Of a stretch of DNA of 8,688 nt, positions 1 to 5,617 are shown piece after piece. Location: NCBI GenBank assembly GCA_003232855.1, contig QIKC01000057.1, positions 1 through 8,688 of the forward strand, read 5' to 3'. A program made the position numbers and the translations under genes. The stretch comes from Verrucomicrobiales bacterium (GTDB lineage: Bacteria > Verrucomicrobiota > Verrucomicrobiia > Verrucomicrobiales > DEV007). Numbering within the stretch: the first letter of the stretch is position 1; each line of letters starts with the position of its first letter. The notes under the pieces are model-generated. The model was not told the DNA's origin. It ran no database searches and saw only the letters and a list, made by a program, of their open reading frames with translations.

Positions 1-42
1 ACGCTTGAGTTACCAACTTTATTTTCTCTCATGGGTTTGTTG

Positions 43-63
43 TGCTGGGTCTCCCACCCAGCA
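43..63. repeat. Perfect 8-bp inverted repeat (stem-loop)
   Basis: Arms TGCTGGGT (43-50) and ACCCAGCA (56-63) are perfectly complementary around a 5-nt loop, CTCCC. It lies just 3' of the decayed hypE reading frame on the minus strand, whose frame runs to a TAA at 19-21. No T-run follows on either strand, so it is not a textbook rho-independent terminator. It could be the old 3' end structure of the hyp transcript. Confidence 0.5.
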
Positions 64-87
64 GGGTTGTGCAGCTCGACGGCGCAC

Positions 88-306
88 TGGCAACTGCTCA
101 CCGGGCAGCAAGTTGAGCGGGCGGCGACCACCGATCTCGTTTTCTAGGTCTAGGACGACGATGCCGGGTAGTCGGTGATGACTTGGCCGATGATGGCGGC
201 GTCTTTACCGTAGGGGGTGCTGGTGGAGGTGGGCGATGATGGCGTCGGCCTGCGCGGCTTCGACGAAGGCGATAAAGATGCCTTCGTTAACGATGTAGCG
301 ATCGCT
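88..306 (-). pseudogene. hypE: hypE C-terminal remnant (hydrogenase maturation), frameshifted
   Basis: HypE makes the cyanide ligand of the [NiFe]-hydrogenase active site by dehydrating the carbamoyl group on its own C-terminal cysteine. Read on the minus strand, three frame segments join into a HypE C-terminus. The first reads ...RYIVNEGIFIAFVEAAQADAI then HLHQHP. The second reads PYGKDAAIIGQVITDY. The third reads PGIVVLDLENEIGG then RRPLNLLPGEQLP. From memory, E. coli HypE has ANEGKLVIAVE, HSHPLGKDAALIGEV and a terminal LPRIC. The first break is an extra C in the minus-strand C5 run (plus-strand G5 at 213-217). The second is a missing base at the GGG of 166-168. The two cancel, so segments one and three share a frame. 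The conserved PRIC end is absent (LPVRRR instead) and everything upstream of about 306 is lost to the adjoining transposase remnant, so this is a dead relic. The identification rests on motif recognition. Confidence 0.8.
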
Positions 307-321
307 AGGGGTCTGTCCCCT
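296..321. repeat. Abutting palindromes at the hypE / transposase boundary
   Basis: TAGCGATCGCTA at 296-307 is a perfect 12-bp palindrome containing GCGATCGC. It shares its last A with a second inverted repeat, AGGGG-TCTGT-CCCCT (307-321). The pair sits exactly where hypE-like sequence ends and IS91-transposase-like sequence begins. The G4/C4 motif resembles REP-like palindromes that travel with single-stranded-DNA transposases; that link is inference. Confidence 0.5.
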
Positions 322-869
322 GATCGGATTGGTCGCCAAGTGGGGCTTTGGTCATACTGCCTGGAATCATCCCCTACAGGCTTCCTTTCCTGATTGAACC
401 AGTTCGGGTCCGGTTCATCATCGGGGATCCATTCCTTGATCGCCTGCCAGGGTGGCTCGATGGGTTCCATGGTGTCGATGTCGAAGGGCGGGGGCGACGG
501 GCATGGAAGACAAACAATTCCCTCCCACAGACCGTGGAGGCGGAGGAAGAATTCGATTTCTTCGCGCCGGATGAAGGTGCGGACGGGTTTCATCGTGCCC
601 TTGCAGCAGGGGCATTGGAGAGGGTCGCCGCCCCAGACCTTGAGGATGAGGTCGCGCCAGAGGGGGCGCATGTCGCGGGCTCTGCGTTTGGGAGGCGGTG
701 GGATGAGGAGTATCTGGGTGGCTGTTGGAGGTCTCGAGGGTGGTTTGGTTTTTATAGGGCGGAGGATGTGGGCGGAGCTGCGCGGGGTGATACCGCGGGA
801 TTTGTTGGAGTAGATGCCGTAGTAGCGGACGGTGTGCTGGCCTTTGGGTGGGATGTGGTCGATTGGCGA
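322..869 (-). pseudogene. IS91-family transposase, C-terminal remnant
   Basis: This is the C-terminal part of an IS91-type (HUH/Y2) rolling-circle transposase. The recognisable stretch starts with DHIPPKGQHTVRYYG and IYSNKSRG (about 865-800). A proline/arginine-rich linker follows, then RPLWRDLILKVWGGDPLQCP with Cys residues in CPCC and MKPVRTFI (about 670-570), which matches the 'W..Li..VW..DPLqCP.C...M' zinc module of family C-termini. An acidic tail ends near 366 (DPNWFNQERKPV). The N-terminal zinc finger, the HUH motif and the catalytic tyrosines are all missing, so it cannot transpose. Upstream the match stops abruptly at about 869 and different sequence begins. Downstream the open frame runs into the hypE relic and stops at 150-152, which makes the frame longer than the transposase part. 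Confidence 0.8.
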
Positions 870-1101
870 GCACCTCCCGCTTGCGCTCACGGTTCGCTTC
901 CGCCCTTATCCGCACGATCTCGTTCGCCTCGGATCGGCTCAACTCGTGCTCATGGGCTTGCGAAATCGCCCCGAGAGGAGCTCCAAAGAACACTTTTTGG
1001 CCATCAATAGCGACTCCATCGAGCACCAGCAGAAAGTTACGCGACGCAAGGTCAGCATCGCTAAATTCGGCGACCCCTGATCGCAGCCGTTCCGCCGCCA
1101 C
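866..1101 (-). pseudogene. Unidentified coding fragment behind the transposase remnant
   Basis: An open minus-strand frame starts at GTG 1101 (stop TAA a little upstream, near 1150). Its first 79 or so residues have protein-like composition, including FLLVLDGVAIDGQKVFFGAP and a charged helix SRSEANEIVRIRAEANRERK. At about 866 the frame passes into sequence antisense to, or out of frame with, the transposase remnant, so the natural C-terminus is missing. There is no convincing Shine-Dalgarno before the GTG. I do not recognise the family. It could be the stub of a gene interrupted by the IS, or a fused piece from elsewhere. The plus-strand open frame over the same bases is Ser/Arg-rich and looks like its antisense shadow. 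Confidence 0.35.
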
Positions 1102-1192
1102 GAGAGGGCGGCATTTCCATTTCCCCCGACAGGCTGCCGCCCTTACTGGTTACCGGCGCACCCACAAGCACCCCCTGCCCCGCCGCTGGCCC

Positions 1193-2434
1193 ATGCTCGA
1201 CTTCTCAGATCTCCCCTACGAGTTCGTTCCACCAAAACCGAACCCACTCGTCATCGGCCTGGCGCGCTTCGCCAACCGCCACTTCATCCTCCCCGGAAAG
1301 CACCATCTGCTAGAGCGCATCGACCTCCACGGAACCGACACCTTCGCCCGCCTGCGCAAACAAGGTCACGCCCGCTTCGTCCTGCTGCCAAATCACCCCA
1401 CCCACTCCGATCCGCAAGTGATGACGGAGGTCTGCCGCCGCTTGCGAGTAAAACCCGCCTTCATGGCCGCCTACGACGTGTTCACCCGCAGCAAGCTCGA
1501 CGCCTGGGTCATGCAACGCACCGGCGCGTTCAGCGTCGACCGCGAAGGCGGCGACCGAAAGTCGATGAAATGCGCCACGGCCATCCTCGAACGCGGCAAA
1601 TACCCACTGGTCATCTTCCCCGAGGGAAACGTCTACCTGTGCAACGACCGCGTCACCCCCTTTGTCGAAGGCGCCGCCTACATTTCCCTGCGCACCCAAA
1701 AGAGCCTCGGTAGCGAAACCCCGATCTACGCCGTCCCGGTGTCGCTCAAATACTCCTACATTGAAAACGTGCGCCCGGCAGTGCTCTCAGAGCTCGCGAC
1801 GATCGCCACCCGCTTCGATACGGAACTCGACCGCAACGCCCCGGTCACCAGCGAACTCAAACGCATCGGCATCATCGCGCTCCACCGCTTTCTCAAACAA
1901 AGAGGCTACGTGCCATCCGAAGACGCGCTGCTGGCCGACGTGCAGATCGATCGTGCCGCCGAACAAATTATCCAATCCTTGGAATCAAAAATGGACCTCT
2001 CCCCGCTCCCGAGCGATGACCTCACCGGGCGCGTCCGCAAAATTCGCGCCACCGTCCACGCGATACGCACCGGAACGGATCGCGAGGTCGATCACCGCGC
2101 CGCCGCCCACTGGGCTGACGAGGCCATGCTCGCCCTGCGCATCTTGGGATACTCCGGTGGTTACGCCGCCGGAAATCCCACCCTCGACCGAGTCGCAGAG
2201 ACCACCTCCCGCCTGCTCGAAGACGTCACCTCCCAATGCCACCCGCCGCAAGGCAAGCGTCGCGCCCTCGTACAAATAGGCGAACCCATCGACCTGCGCG
2301 ACCACCTCGACGCCTTCAACACCAACACCCGAACCGCCATCCGCAATCTCACCGCAACCCTCGAATCCAACGTCCAATCCGGCATCGACCAACTAGCCGC
2401 ACGTAACGAGCTCCCCGGCACCCTACCGTTTTAA
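1193..2434 (+). CDS. Lysophospholipid/glycerolphosphate acyltransferase family protein (PlsC-like)
   Basis: This is a probable acyltransferase that transfers a fatty acyl group to a (lyso)phospholipid or related acceptor at the inner membrane. With the ATG at 1193 it has 413 residues. The PlsC motifs are in order: motif I NHPTHSD (N67, H68-x4-D73, the catalytic H(X)4D), motif II GAFSVDR (111-117), motif III FPEG (142-145) and a motif IV-like VTPFVEGAA (154-162). The open frame extends upstream to 848, but that part is Ser/Arg-rich antisense of other sequence, and family homology starts near MLDFSDLPYEF, so 1193 is chosen. No clear ribosome site precedes it. The protein is longer than a 240-residue PlsC: about 200 extra C-terminal residues are soluble-looking and charged, without an obvious second domain. 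It lies 52 bp upstream of the MOSC gene, on the same strand. The acceptor substrate cannot be read from the sequence. Confidence 0.88.
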   Translation: MLDFSDLPYEFVPPKPNPLVIGLARFANRHFILPGKHHLLERIDLHGTDTFARLRKQGHARFVLLPNHPTHSDPQVMTEVCRRLRVKPAFMAAYDVFTRSKLDAWVMQRTGAFSVDREGGDRKSMKCATAILERGKYPLVIFPEGNVYLCNDRVTPFVEGAAYISLRTQKSLGSETPIYAVPVSLKYSYIENVRPAVLSELATIATRFDTELDRNAPVTSELKRIGIIALHRFLKQRGYVPSEDALLADVQIDRAAEQIIQSLESKMDLSPLPSDDLTGRVRKIRATVHAIRTGTDREVDHRAAAHWADEAMLALRILGYSGGYAAGNPTLDRVAETTSRLLEDVTSQCHPPQGKRRALVQIGEPIDLRDHLDAFNTNTRTAIRNLTATLESNVQSGIDQLAARNELPGTLPF

Positions 2435-2453
2435 CCAGTTATCAGTAATCCTC

Positions 2454-2488
2454 ACTTAAAACTTGAAACTTGAAACTTAAAACTCAAT
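2454..2488 (+). repeat. Heptanucleotide tandem repeat, consensus ACTTRAA
   Basis: Units at 2454, 2461, 2468 and 2475 read ACTTAAA, ACTTGAA, ACTTGAA and ACTTAAA, followed by a degenerate ACTCAAT at 2482 that contains the first two bases of the MOSC start codon. The AT-rich tract fills most of the 52-bp gap and leaves no Shine-Dalgarno. Such heptamer microsatellites can expand or contract, which would change the leader length. Confidence 0.85.
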
Positions 2489-2957
2489 GCAAATCCGCCA
2501 CATCTACATCTCCCCGGCGCACAATTTCTACGGCAACCACGGCAAGCCTCCCGGCGACACGCCGATGATCGAAGTCGTCGAGGCACAATGCGTCGCCAGC
2601 AAAGGCATCGTCGGTGACCGCTTCTATGATTACAAACCCGACTACAAAGGACAAATCACCTTCTTCTCCATGGAAGTCTACCGCGAGATGTGCAGCGAGT
2701 TCAAACTCGCCACGACACCCGCCTCGATATTCCGTCGCAACGTCCTCGTCGAAGGCACCGATTTGAACGCGCTGATCGGCGAGCGCTTCAACGTGGGCGG
2801 CATCGATTTTCTAGGAACCGTCGAAGCCAGCCCCTGCCACTGGATGAACGGCGCCGTGGCCGAAGGCGCCGAAAAGGCACTGAAGGGACGCGGCGGCCTA
2901 CGCGCGAAGATCCTCAGCACGGGCACCCTGCACCCTAACTCAACCCCACCGAAATGA
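2487..2957 (+). CDS. MOSC domain-containing protein
   Basis: MOSC domains (molybdenum cofactor sulfurase C-terminal) bind molybdenum cofactor and often act in cofactor delivery, sulfuration or detoxifying reduction. The 156-residue protein is essentially one domain: GIVGDRFYDY (40-49), GQITFFS (55-61), RRNVLVEGTDLNALIGERF (83-101), and the family cysteine in EASPCHW (C117), then a GRGGLRAKIL...G end (134-146). There is no transmembrane segment, so it is probably cytoplasmic. The ATG at 2487 lies inside a heptanucleotide repeat with no ribosome site. Its stop overlaps the mobA start (ATGA, 2954-2957), so the two are translationally coupled. With mobA and fdhD nearby, a role in cofactor handling for formate dehydrogenase or another molybdoenzyme is likely, but the reaction is not determined. 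Confidence 0.9.
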   Translation: MQIRHIYISPAHNFYGNHGKPPGDTPMIEVVEAQCVASKGIVGDRFYDYKPDYKGQITFFSMEVYREMCSEFKLATTPASIFRRNVLVEGTDLNALIGERFNVGGIDFLGTVEASPCHWMNGAVAEGAEKALKGRGGLRAKILSTGTLHPNSTPPK

Positions 2958-3511
2958 ACACCCCCTTCGCAGCAGCACTGATCGCCGGCGGCCGCTCGCA
3001 GCGCTTCGGCTCAGACAAAGCATTTTTCAAAATCGACGGCACCCCGCTTTGGCAACACCAACTCGCCAAAATCGAAGCGCTCATGCCCTCCGAGATCATC
3101 ATCTCAGCCAACGCCGACCAACACTTCGACACCGTCCACCGAGTCGTCGTCGATTCCGAACCCGACCGCGGCCCACTCGGCGCCCTGGCCAGCTGCCTCC
3201 AGGCCACCAAGATCGGACGCTTGTTAGTGCTCGCCGTCGATCTCCCCGACATGCCGCTGAACTTCCTCGGCGAGCTGGCCTACGTCGGCAGCGGCGTGAT
3301 CCCACAGAACAGCAACGGCACCTTCGAACCCCTCGTCGCCGTCTACCCCGCCGAACTTCTGCCGCTGGCGCAAACGAGGCTCGACGCCAACCAACTCGCG
3401 CTGCAATCCCTCAACCGCCAAGCCATCGCCGAAGGGCTACTCGTCCCACGCCCGATCGCCGACCACGAAACCGACTTTTTCAGAAACCTCAATCGCCCGC
3501 ATGCCGATTGA
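2954..3511 (+). CDS. mobA: Molybdenum cofactor guanylyltransferase MobA
   Basis: MobA transfers GMP from GTP to molybdopterin-bound molybdenum, giving the guanine-dinucleotide cofactor (MGD) used by DMSO-reductase-family enzymes such as formate dehydrogenase. At 185 residues it is of usual size. Visible signatures are the nucleotide-binding loop LIAGGRSQRFGSDK (9-22), VVVDSEPDRGPLGAL (64-78), and the metal-binding aspartate in LAVDLPDMP (D96). A QNSNGTFEPLVAVYP stretch and a terminal FFRNLNRP complete the domain. The ATG is nested in the stop of the MOSC gene (ATGA), the classic coupling signal, and there is no separate ribosome site. Twenty-three bases separate its stop from the first ATG of the vapB frame. 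No molybdoenzyme is present in the window, so the target enzyme must be encoded elsewhere. Confidence 0.93.
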   Translation: MNTPFAAALIAGGRSQRFGSDKAFFKIDGTPLWQHQLAKIEALMPSEIIISANADQHFDTVHRVVVDSEPDRGPLGALASCLQATKIGRLLVLAVDLPDMPLNFLGELAYVGSGVIPQNSNGTFEPLVAVYPAELLPLAQTRLDANQLALQSLNRQAIAEGLLVPRPIADHETDFFRNLNRPHAD

Positions 3512-3519
3512 GTCCTGCT

Positions 3520-3550
3520 TGCTTTAAATAGAAAATGTGGCAATTTGCCA
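3520..3550 (+). promoter_or_regulatory. Candidate vapB promoter and operator palindrome
   Basis: TGGCAA-T-TTGCCA at 3538-3550 is a perfect inverted repeat (6-bp arms, 1-bp centre) ending two bases before the vapB ATG at 3553. Upstream, TGC-TTTAAA (3520-3528) could serve as an extended -10 element (4 of 6 matches to TATAAT). That would put the transcription start next to the palindrome, and binding by a VapB dimer would block transcription. Autoregulation by VapB or VapBC at such palindromes is the family norm; the assignment here is inference. Confidence 0.45.
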
Positions 3551-3552
3551 TC

Positions 3553-3843
3553 ATGGTAAAAACCCAGATTCAAATCCCTGAGCCTCTCTATATTGAGGCG
3601 AAGCGAGTTGCCAAAGAACGGGAGATGAGCTTTGCCGAGGTCGTCCGACGCGGCATCGAGTACATCATCGCGCGCTATCCTCCGAATCCGGACGCTCAGT
3701 GGTGTCTGCCGGAGCCCAGAGATTTCGGCATCCGCCACGGCTTTGATCACGCGCGCCTACAGGATCACATCGACTCGGATAACGATGCCTATCTGCTCCG
3801 CAAAATCGGGATCGACACCCCCGGCGAGGAGGATGCAAATTGA
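3553..3843 (+). CDS. vapB: VapB-type antitoxin (ribbon-helix-helix)
   Basis: This is the antitoxin partner of the adjacent PIN toxin. The predicted 96-residue protein has an N-terminal RHH DNA-binding fold: strand VKTQIQIP (2-9), helix EPLYIEAKRVAKERE (10-24), turn with S26, helix FAEVVRRGIEYIIARY (27-42). A Pro/Trp-rich tail follows (PNPDAQWCLPEPRDFGIRHG), typical of the region that wraps the toxin. The ATG at 3553 is preferred over ATG 3535, because the fold starts right after it and the earlier start would place the palindrome inside the gene. Its stop codon is nested in the TTG start of vapC. It should neutralise VapC and repress its own promoter at the palindrome just upstream. Confidence 0.82.
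   Translation: MVKTQIQIPEPLYIEAKRVAKEREMSFAEVVRRGIEYIIARYPPNPDAQWCLPEPRDFGIRHGFDHARLQDHIDSDNDAYLLRKIGIDTPGEEDAN
3826..3833 (+). promoter_or_regulatory. Strong ribosome binding site deciding the vapC TTG start
   Basis: GAGGAGGA lies six bases before the TTG at 3840. It is the best Shine-Dalgarno in the window and fixes the unusual start of vapC inside the end of vapB. Confidence 0.75.
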
Positions 3844-4271
3844 TCGCCTTCGATACCAACCTGCTCCTGTACGCATTCGACTCCGGCGCTCCGGGGCACG
3901 ACAAAGCTCGCGCCTTCATTAACGACTGTGCGACCCGTGACGATATCACGATCGCCGAACTCGCCCTAGTCGAATACTACGGCCTGTTGCGCAATGGTGC
4001 GATTTTCGCCAACCCGCTCTCGCCCGAACAAGCCGTAGTCGAATGCGATCGCTACCGCCGCCATCCCAGATGGCGATTAACCGAGAACGCCCCGGTTATG
4101 ACAAATGCTTGGGCATTCGCAAGGCAGAAAAACTTTGCAAGACGGCGCATTTTCGATGTCCGCCTCGCCCTCACCTTACAACATCATGGCGTGACCCACT
4201 TCGCGACCGCCAACACCAAAGACTTCCAGGGGCTGGGCTTCGCCGAAGTCTGGAACCCGCTCACAAATTGA
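3840..4271 (+). CDS. vapC: VapC-type PIN-domain toxin ribonuclease
   Basis: VapC toxins are Mg2+-dependent endoribonucleases that cut tRNA or rRNA when freed from VapB. The 143-residue protein keeps the full acidic set: D5 in the opening AFDTNLLLYA, E45 in LALVEYY, D106 in IFDVRLALT and D128 in TANTKDF, followed by the customary final strand EVWNPL. It therefore looks active. The start is TTG (3840), overlapping the vapB stop as TTGA and preceded by GAGGAGGA. Its own stop TGA (4269-4271) is in turn overlapped by the TTG start of fdhD. The module is complete and not decayed, and it sits between mobA and fdhD. Confidence 0.9.
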   Translation: MIAFDTNLLLYAFDSGAPGHDKARAFINDCATRDDITIAELALVEYYGLLRNGAIFANPLSPEQAVVECDRYRRHPRWRLTENAPVMTNAWAFARQKNFARRRIFDVRLALTLQHHGVTHFATANTKDFQGLGFAEVWNPLTN

Positions 4272-5095
4272 GCACCGAGCCCCAACCCGTCAGCTGGCGA
4301 GCCTTCGACATCGAAAAAATCTCCCCACAAGGGAGCCTCACCACCCGCGACCACGTCGCCCGCGAAGAGCCGCTAGAAATTCGCATCGAGGGACAGAGCG
4401 TCGCCGTCGTCATGCGCACCCCCGGCCACGACCGAGAACTCACCGCCGGTTTCCTGCTCAGCGAAGGGCTAATCACCACGCCCGACGAGCTCTTCGAAAT
4501 TTCCGAATGCCCCGCCCGCGCCGATCACCCAGAGGAAATCGGCAACGTCATCGATGTGCTGTTGACTAACGGTGACGGAATCGATCTCTCCAGCCTCACC
4601 CGCCACGTGTTCAGCTCCTCGAGCTGCGGCATCTGCGGCAAGGCCACCATCGCTGCCGTGTTCGGAAATTTTCCCAAAATCACCCACACCTCCCGCATCA
4701 CACCCGCCGAACTAGCGGGCTACCCAAAAAAACTCCGCACCGCGCAAGCCGCCTTCGACAAAACCGGCGGCCTACACGCCAGCGCGATCTTCGACCGCGA
4801 CGGGGAAATTCTCGTGCTTCGCGAGGACGTCGGCCGCCACAACGCATTGGATAAAGTGATCGGCTACGCGTTGTTAGAAAACAAGCTGCCGCTCACCGAG
4901 CACACCCTCATGCTCAGCGGCCGCGTCTCTTTCGAATTGATGCAAAAAGCGCTCGCCGCCGGCCTATCAACGGTGGCCGGCATCTCGGCGCCCAGCTCGC
5001 TGGCCGTCGAATTCGCCCGCGAATCGGGCCAGACCTTGGTCGGCTTCCTGCGCGGCGAGACGATGAACGTCTATTCCGGGACGCTGGCCAAGTGA
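4268..5095 (+). CDS. fdhD: Formate dehydrogenase accessory sulfurtransferase FdhD
   Basis: FdhD carries sulfur from the cysteine desulfurase IscS to the bis-MGD cofactor of formate dehydrogenase, a step required for activity. From the TTG at 4268 the protein has 275 residues, the usual length. Motifs are the N-terminal REEPLEIRIEGQSVAVVMRT (32-51), HDRELTAGFLLSEGLI (54-69), the sulfur-transferring CGIC (C120-x2-C123), GGLHASAIFD, the signature REDVGRHNALDKVIG, LSGRVSFELMQKA, and the end GFLRGETMNVYSG. The open frame extends upstream to 4043, but that part is antisense to nothing useful and overlaps vapC out of frame. There is no ATG between the vapC stop and the conserved region, and TTGA overlap with vapC gives a coupled start. 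No ribosome site of its own is visible, so translation probably depends on vapC being translated. Confidence 0.95.
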   Translation: MSTEPQPVSWRAFDIEKISPQGSLTTRDHVAREEPLEIRIEGQSVAVVMRTPGHDRELTAGFLLSEGLITTPDELFEISECPARADHPEEIGNVIDVLLTNGDGIDLSSLTRHVFSSSSCGICGKATIAAVFGNFPKITHTSRITPAELAGYPKKLRTAQAAFDKTGGLHASAIFDRDGEILVLREDVGRHNALDKVIGYALLENKLPLTEHTLMLSGRVSFELMQKALAAGLSTVAGISAPSSLAVEFARESGQTLVGFLRGETMNVYSGTLAK

Positions 5096-5228
5096 GCCGA
5101 ACGGCACAGCCACCACCTCGAATCAGCGAGGCGGAGCAAATCATCCGACATTCCCCATTTTTAGAGGTTTTCAGTAACCATTCAGGTGCCTGCAGCACTC
5201 TCTCTGATCTGAATTCTGAAAATCGATA

Positions 5229-5250
5229 GGCAGGACATCTAGAGCCTGCC
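5229..5250 (-). terminator. Weak stem-loop at the 3' end of the minus-strand RHH gene
   Basis: GGCAGG (5229-5234) pairs with CCTGCC (5245-5250) around a 10-nt loop that contains the stop codon. On the minus strand a short T-rich stretch (TATCGATTTT) follows. The loop is large and the T-run weak, so termination is only a possibility. Confidence 0.3.
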
Positions 5251-5502
5251 CCCTTGGACGCTCTGAGGATCAGCGCCTTGCTCCGTGCCCGACGTCCGGC
5301 CGTCGACTGTTCCCAAAAGTTCGCTCACCCACACGTCGGGAATGACCATGCCGTTTTTCTTCACCTCACTAGCGAAGGCCTCATAAAGGCGCCGCATCAT
5401 TTGCGAACGGCTCGTCGCATACATCGCGCACACCTCACGGAAAGCAGCATCCAACTCCGGATCTACCCTGAAACTGACGGGGACGCCCTTTCTCTCGATC
5501 AT
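5239..5502 (-). CDS. Small ribbon-helix-helix-like protein (putative regulator)
   Basis: This 87-residue protein has an RHH-like core: strand VPVSFRVD (7-14), helix PELDAAFREVCAMYA (15-29), turn TSRS (30-33), helix QMMRRLYEAFASEVKKNG (34-51). A hydrophobic PDVWVSELLG segment and a low-complexity Gly/Gln tail follow. The RHH fold binds DNA as a dimer through the N-terminal strand, so a repressor role is likely but unproven. AGGG lies nine bases before the ATG at 5502. It is divergent from the plus-strand gene at 5618, whose product aligns with it without gaps over 42 residues, and the shared 5' region carries inverted half-sites. No toxin gene is adjacent on the minus strand. Confidence 0.62.
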   Translation of the reverse strand: MIERKGVPVSFRVDPELDAAFREVCAMYATSRSQMMRRLYEAFASEVKKNGMVIPDVWVSELLGTVDGRTSGTEQGADPQSVQGGRL

Positions 5503-5531
5503 TCTGTCGCACCCTATGATGATTTTTGGTT

Positions 5532-5568
5532 TACAACATCAAAAACAGTTGTAGTTCTTTGCACTACA
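5532..5568. promoter_or_regulatory. Interlocking inverted half-sites between divergent RHH genes
   Basis: A central GTTGTAGT (5548-5555) forms two overlapping inverted repeats. Its GTTGTA pairs with TACAAC at 5532-5537 (10-bp spacer), and its TGTAGT pairs with ACTACA at 5563-5568 (7-bp spacer). Three half-sites of one motif in a 73-bp divergent intergenic region suggest an operator array for one or both RHH proteins. TACATT (5565-5570) could be a -10 box for the plus-strand gene and would be covered by the last half-site. Confidence 0.5.
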
Positions 5569-5617
5569 TTTCCCCATGACACCCCTCGTCACCAGCCGGG
5601 AGGAAGGCGAAGAACCC

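Noticed and set aside
150..321. C-terminal tail of the transposase open frame as real transposase sequence
   Set aside because: These bases encode HypE-like sequence in the other minus frames, and the Ser/Thr/Pro-rich tail is read-through.
322..869. An intact IS91 element with definable ends and a GAAC/CAAG target
   Set aside because: Only the C-terminal part is present, and I could not find a convincing target tetranucleotide or origin at the junction.
848..1192. Upstream extension of the acyltransferase frame by 115 residues
   Set aside because: The extension is Ser/Arg-rich, antisense to a protein-like minus-strand fragment, and lacks acyltransferase homology. The domain begins after ATG 1193.
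3535..3552. Earlier ATG for vapB adding MWQFAI
   Set aside because: It would put the operator-like palindrome inside the gene and adds residues before the RHH strand. The 3553 start fits the fold.
4043..4267. N-terminal extension of FdhD
   Set aside because: It overlaps vapC almost fully in another frame and has no FdhD homology.
5116..5131. CCTCG-CGAGG hairpin after fdhD as a terminator
   Set aside because: The stem is only 5 bp and the nearest T-run is about 25 bases away.
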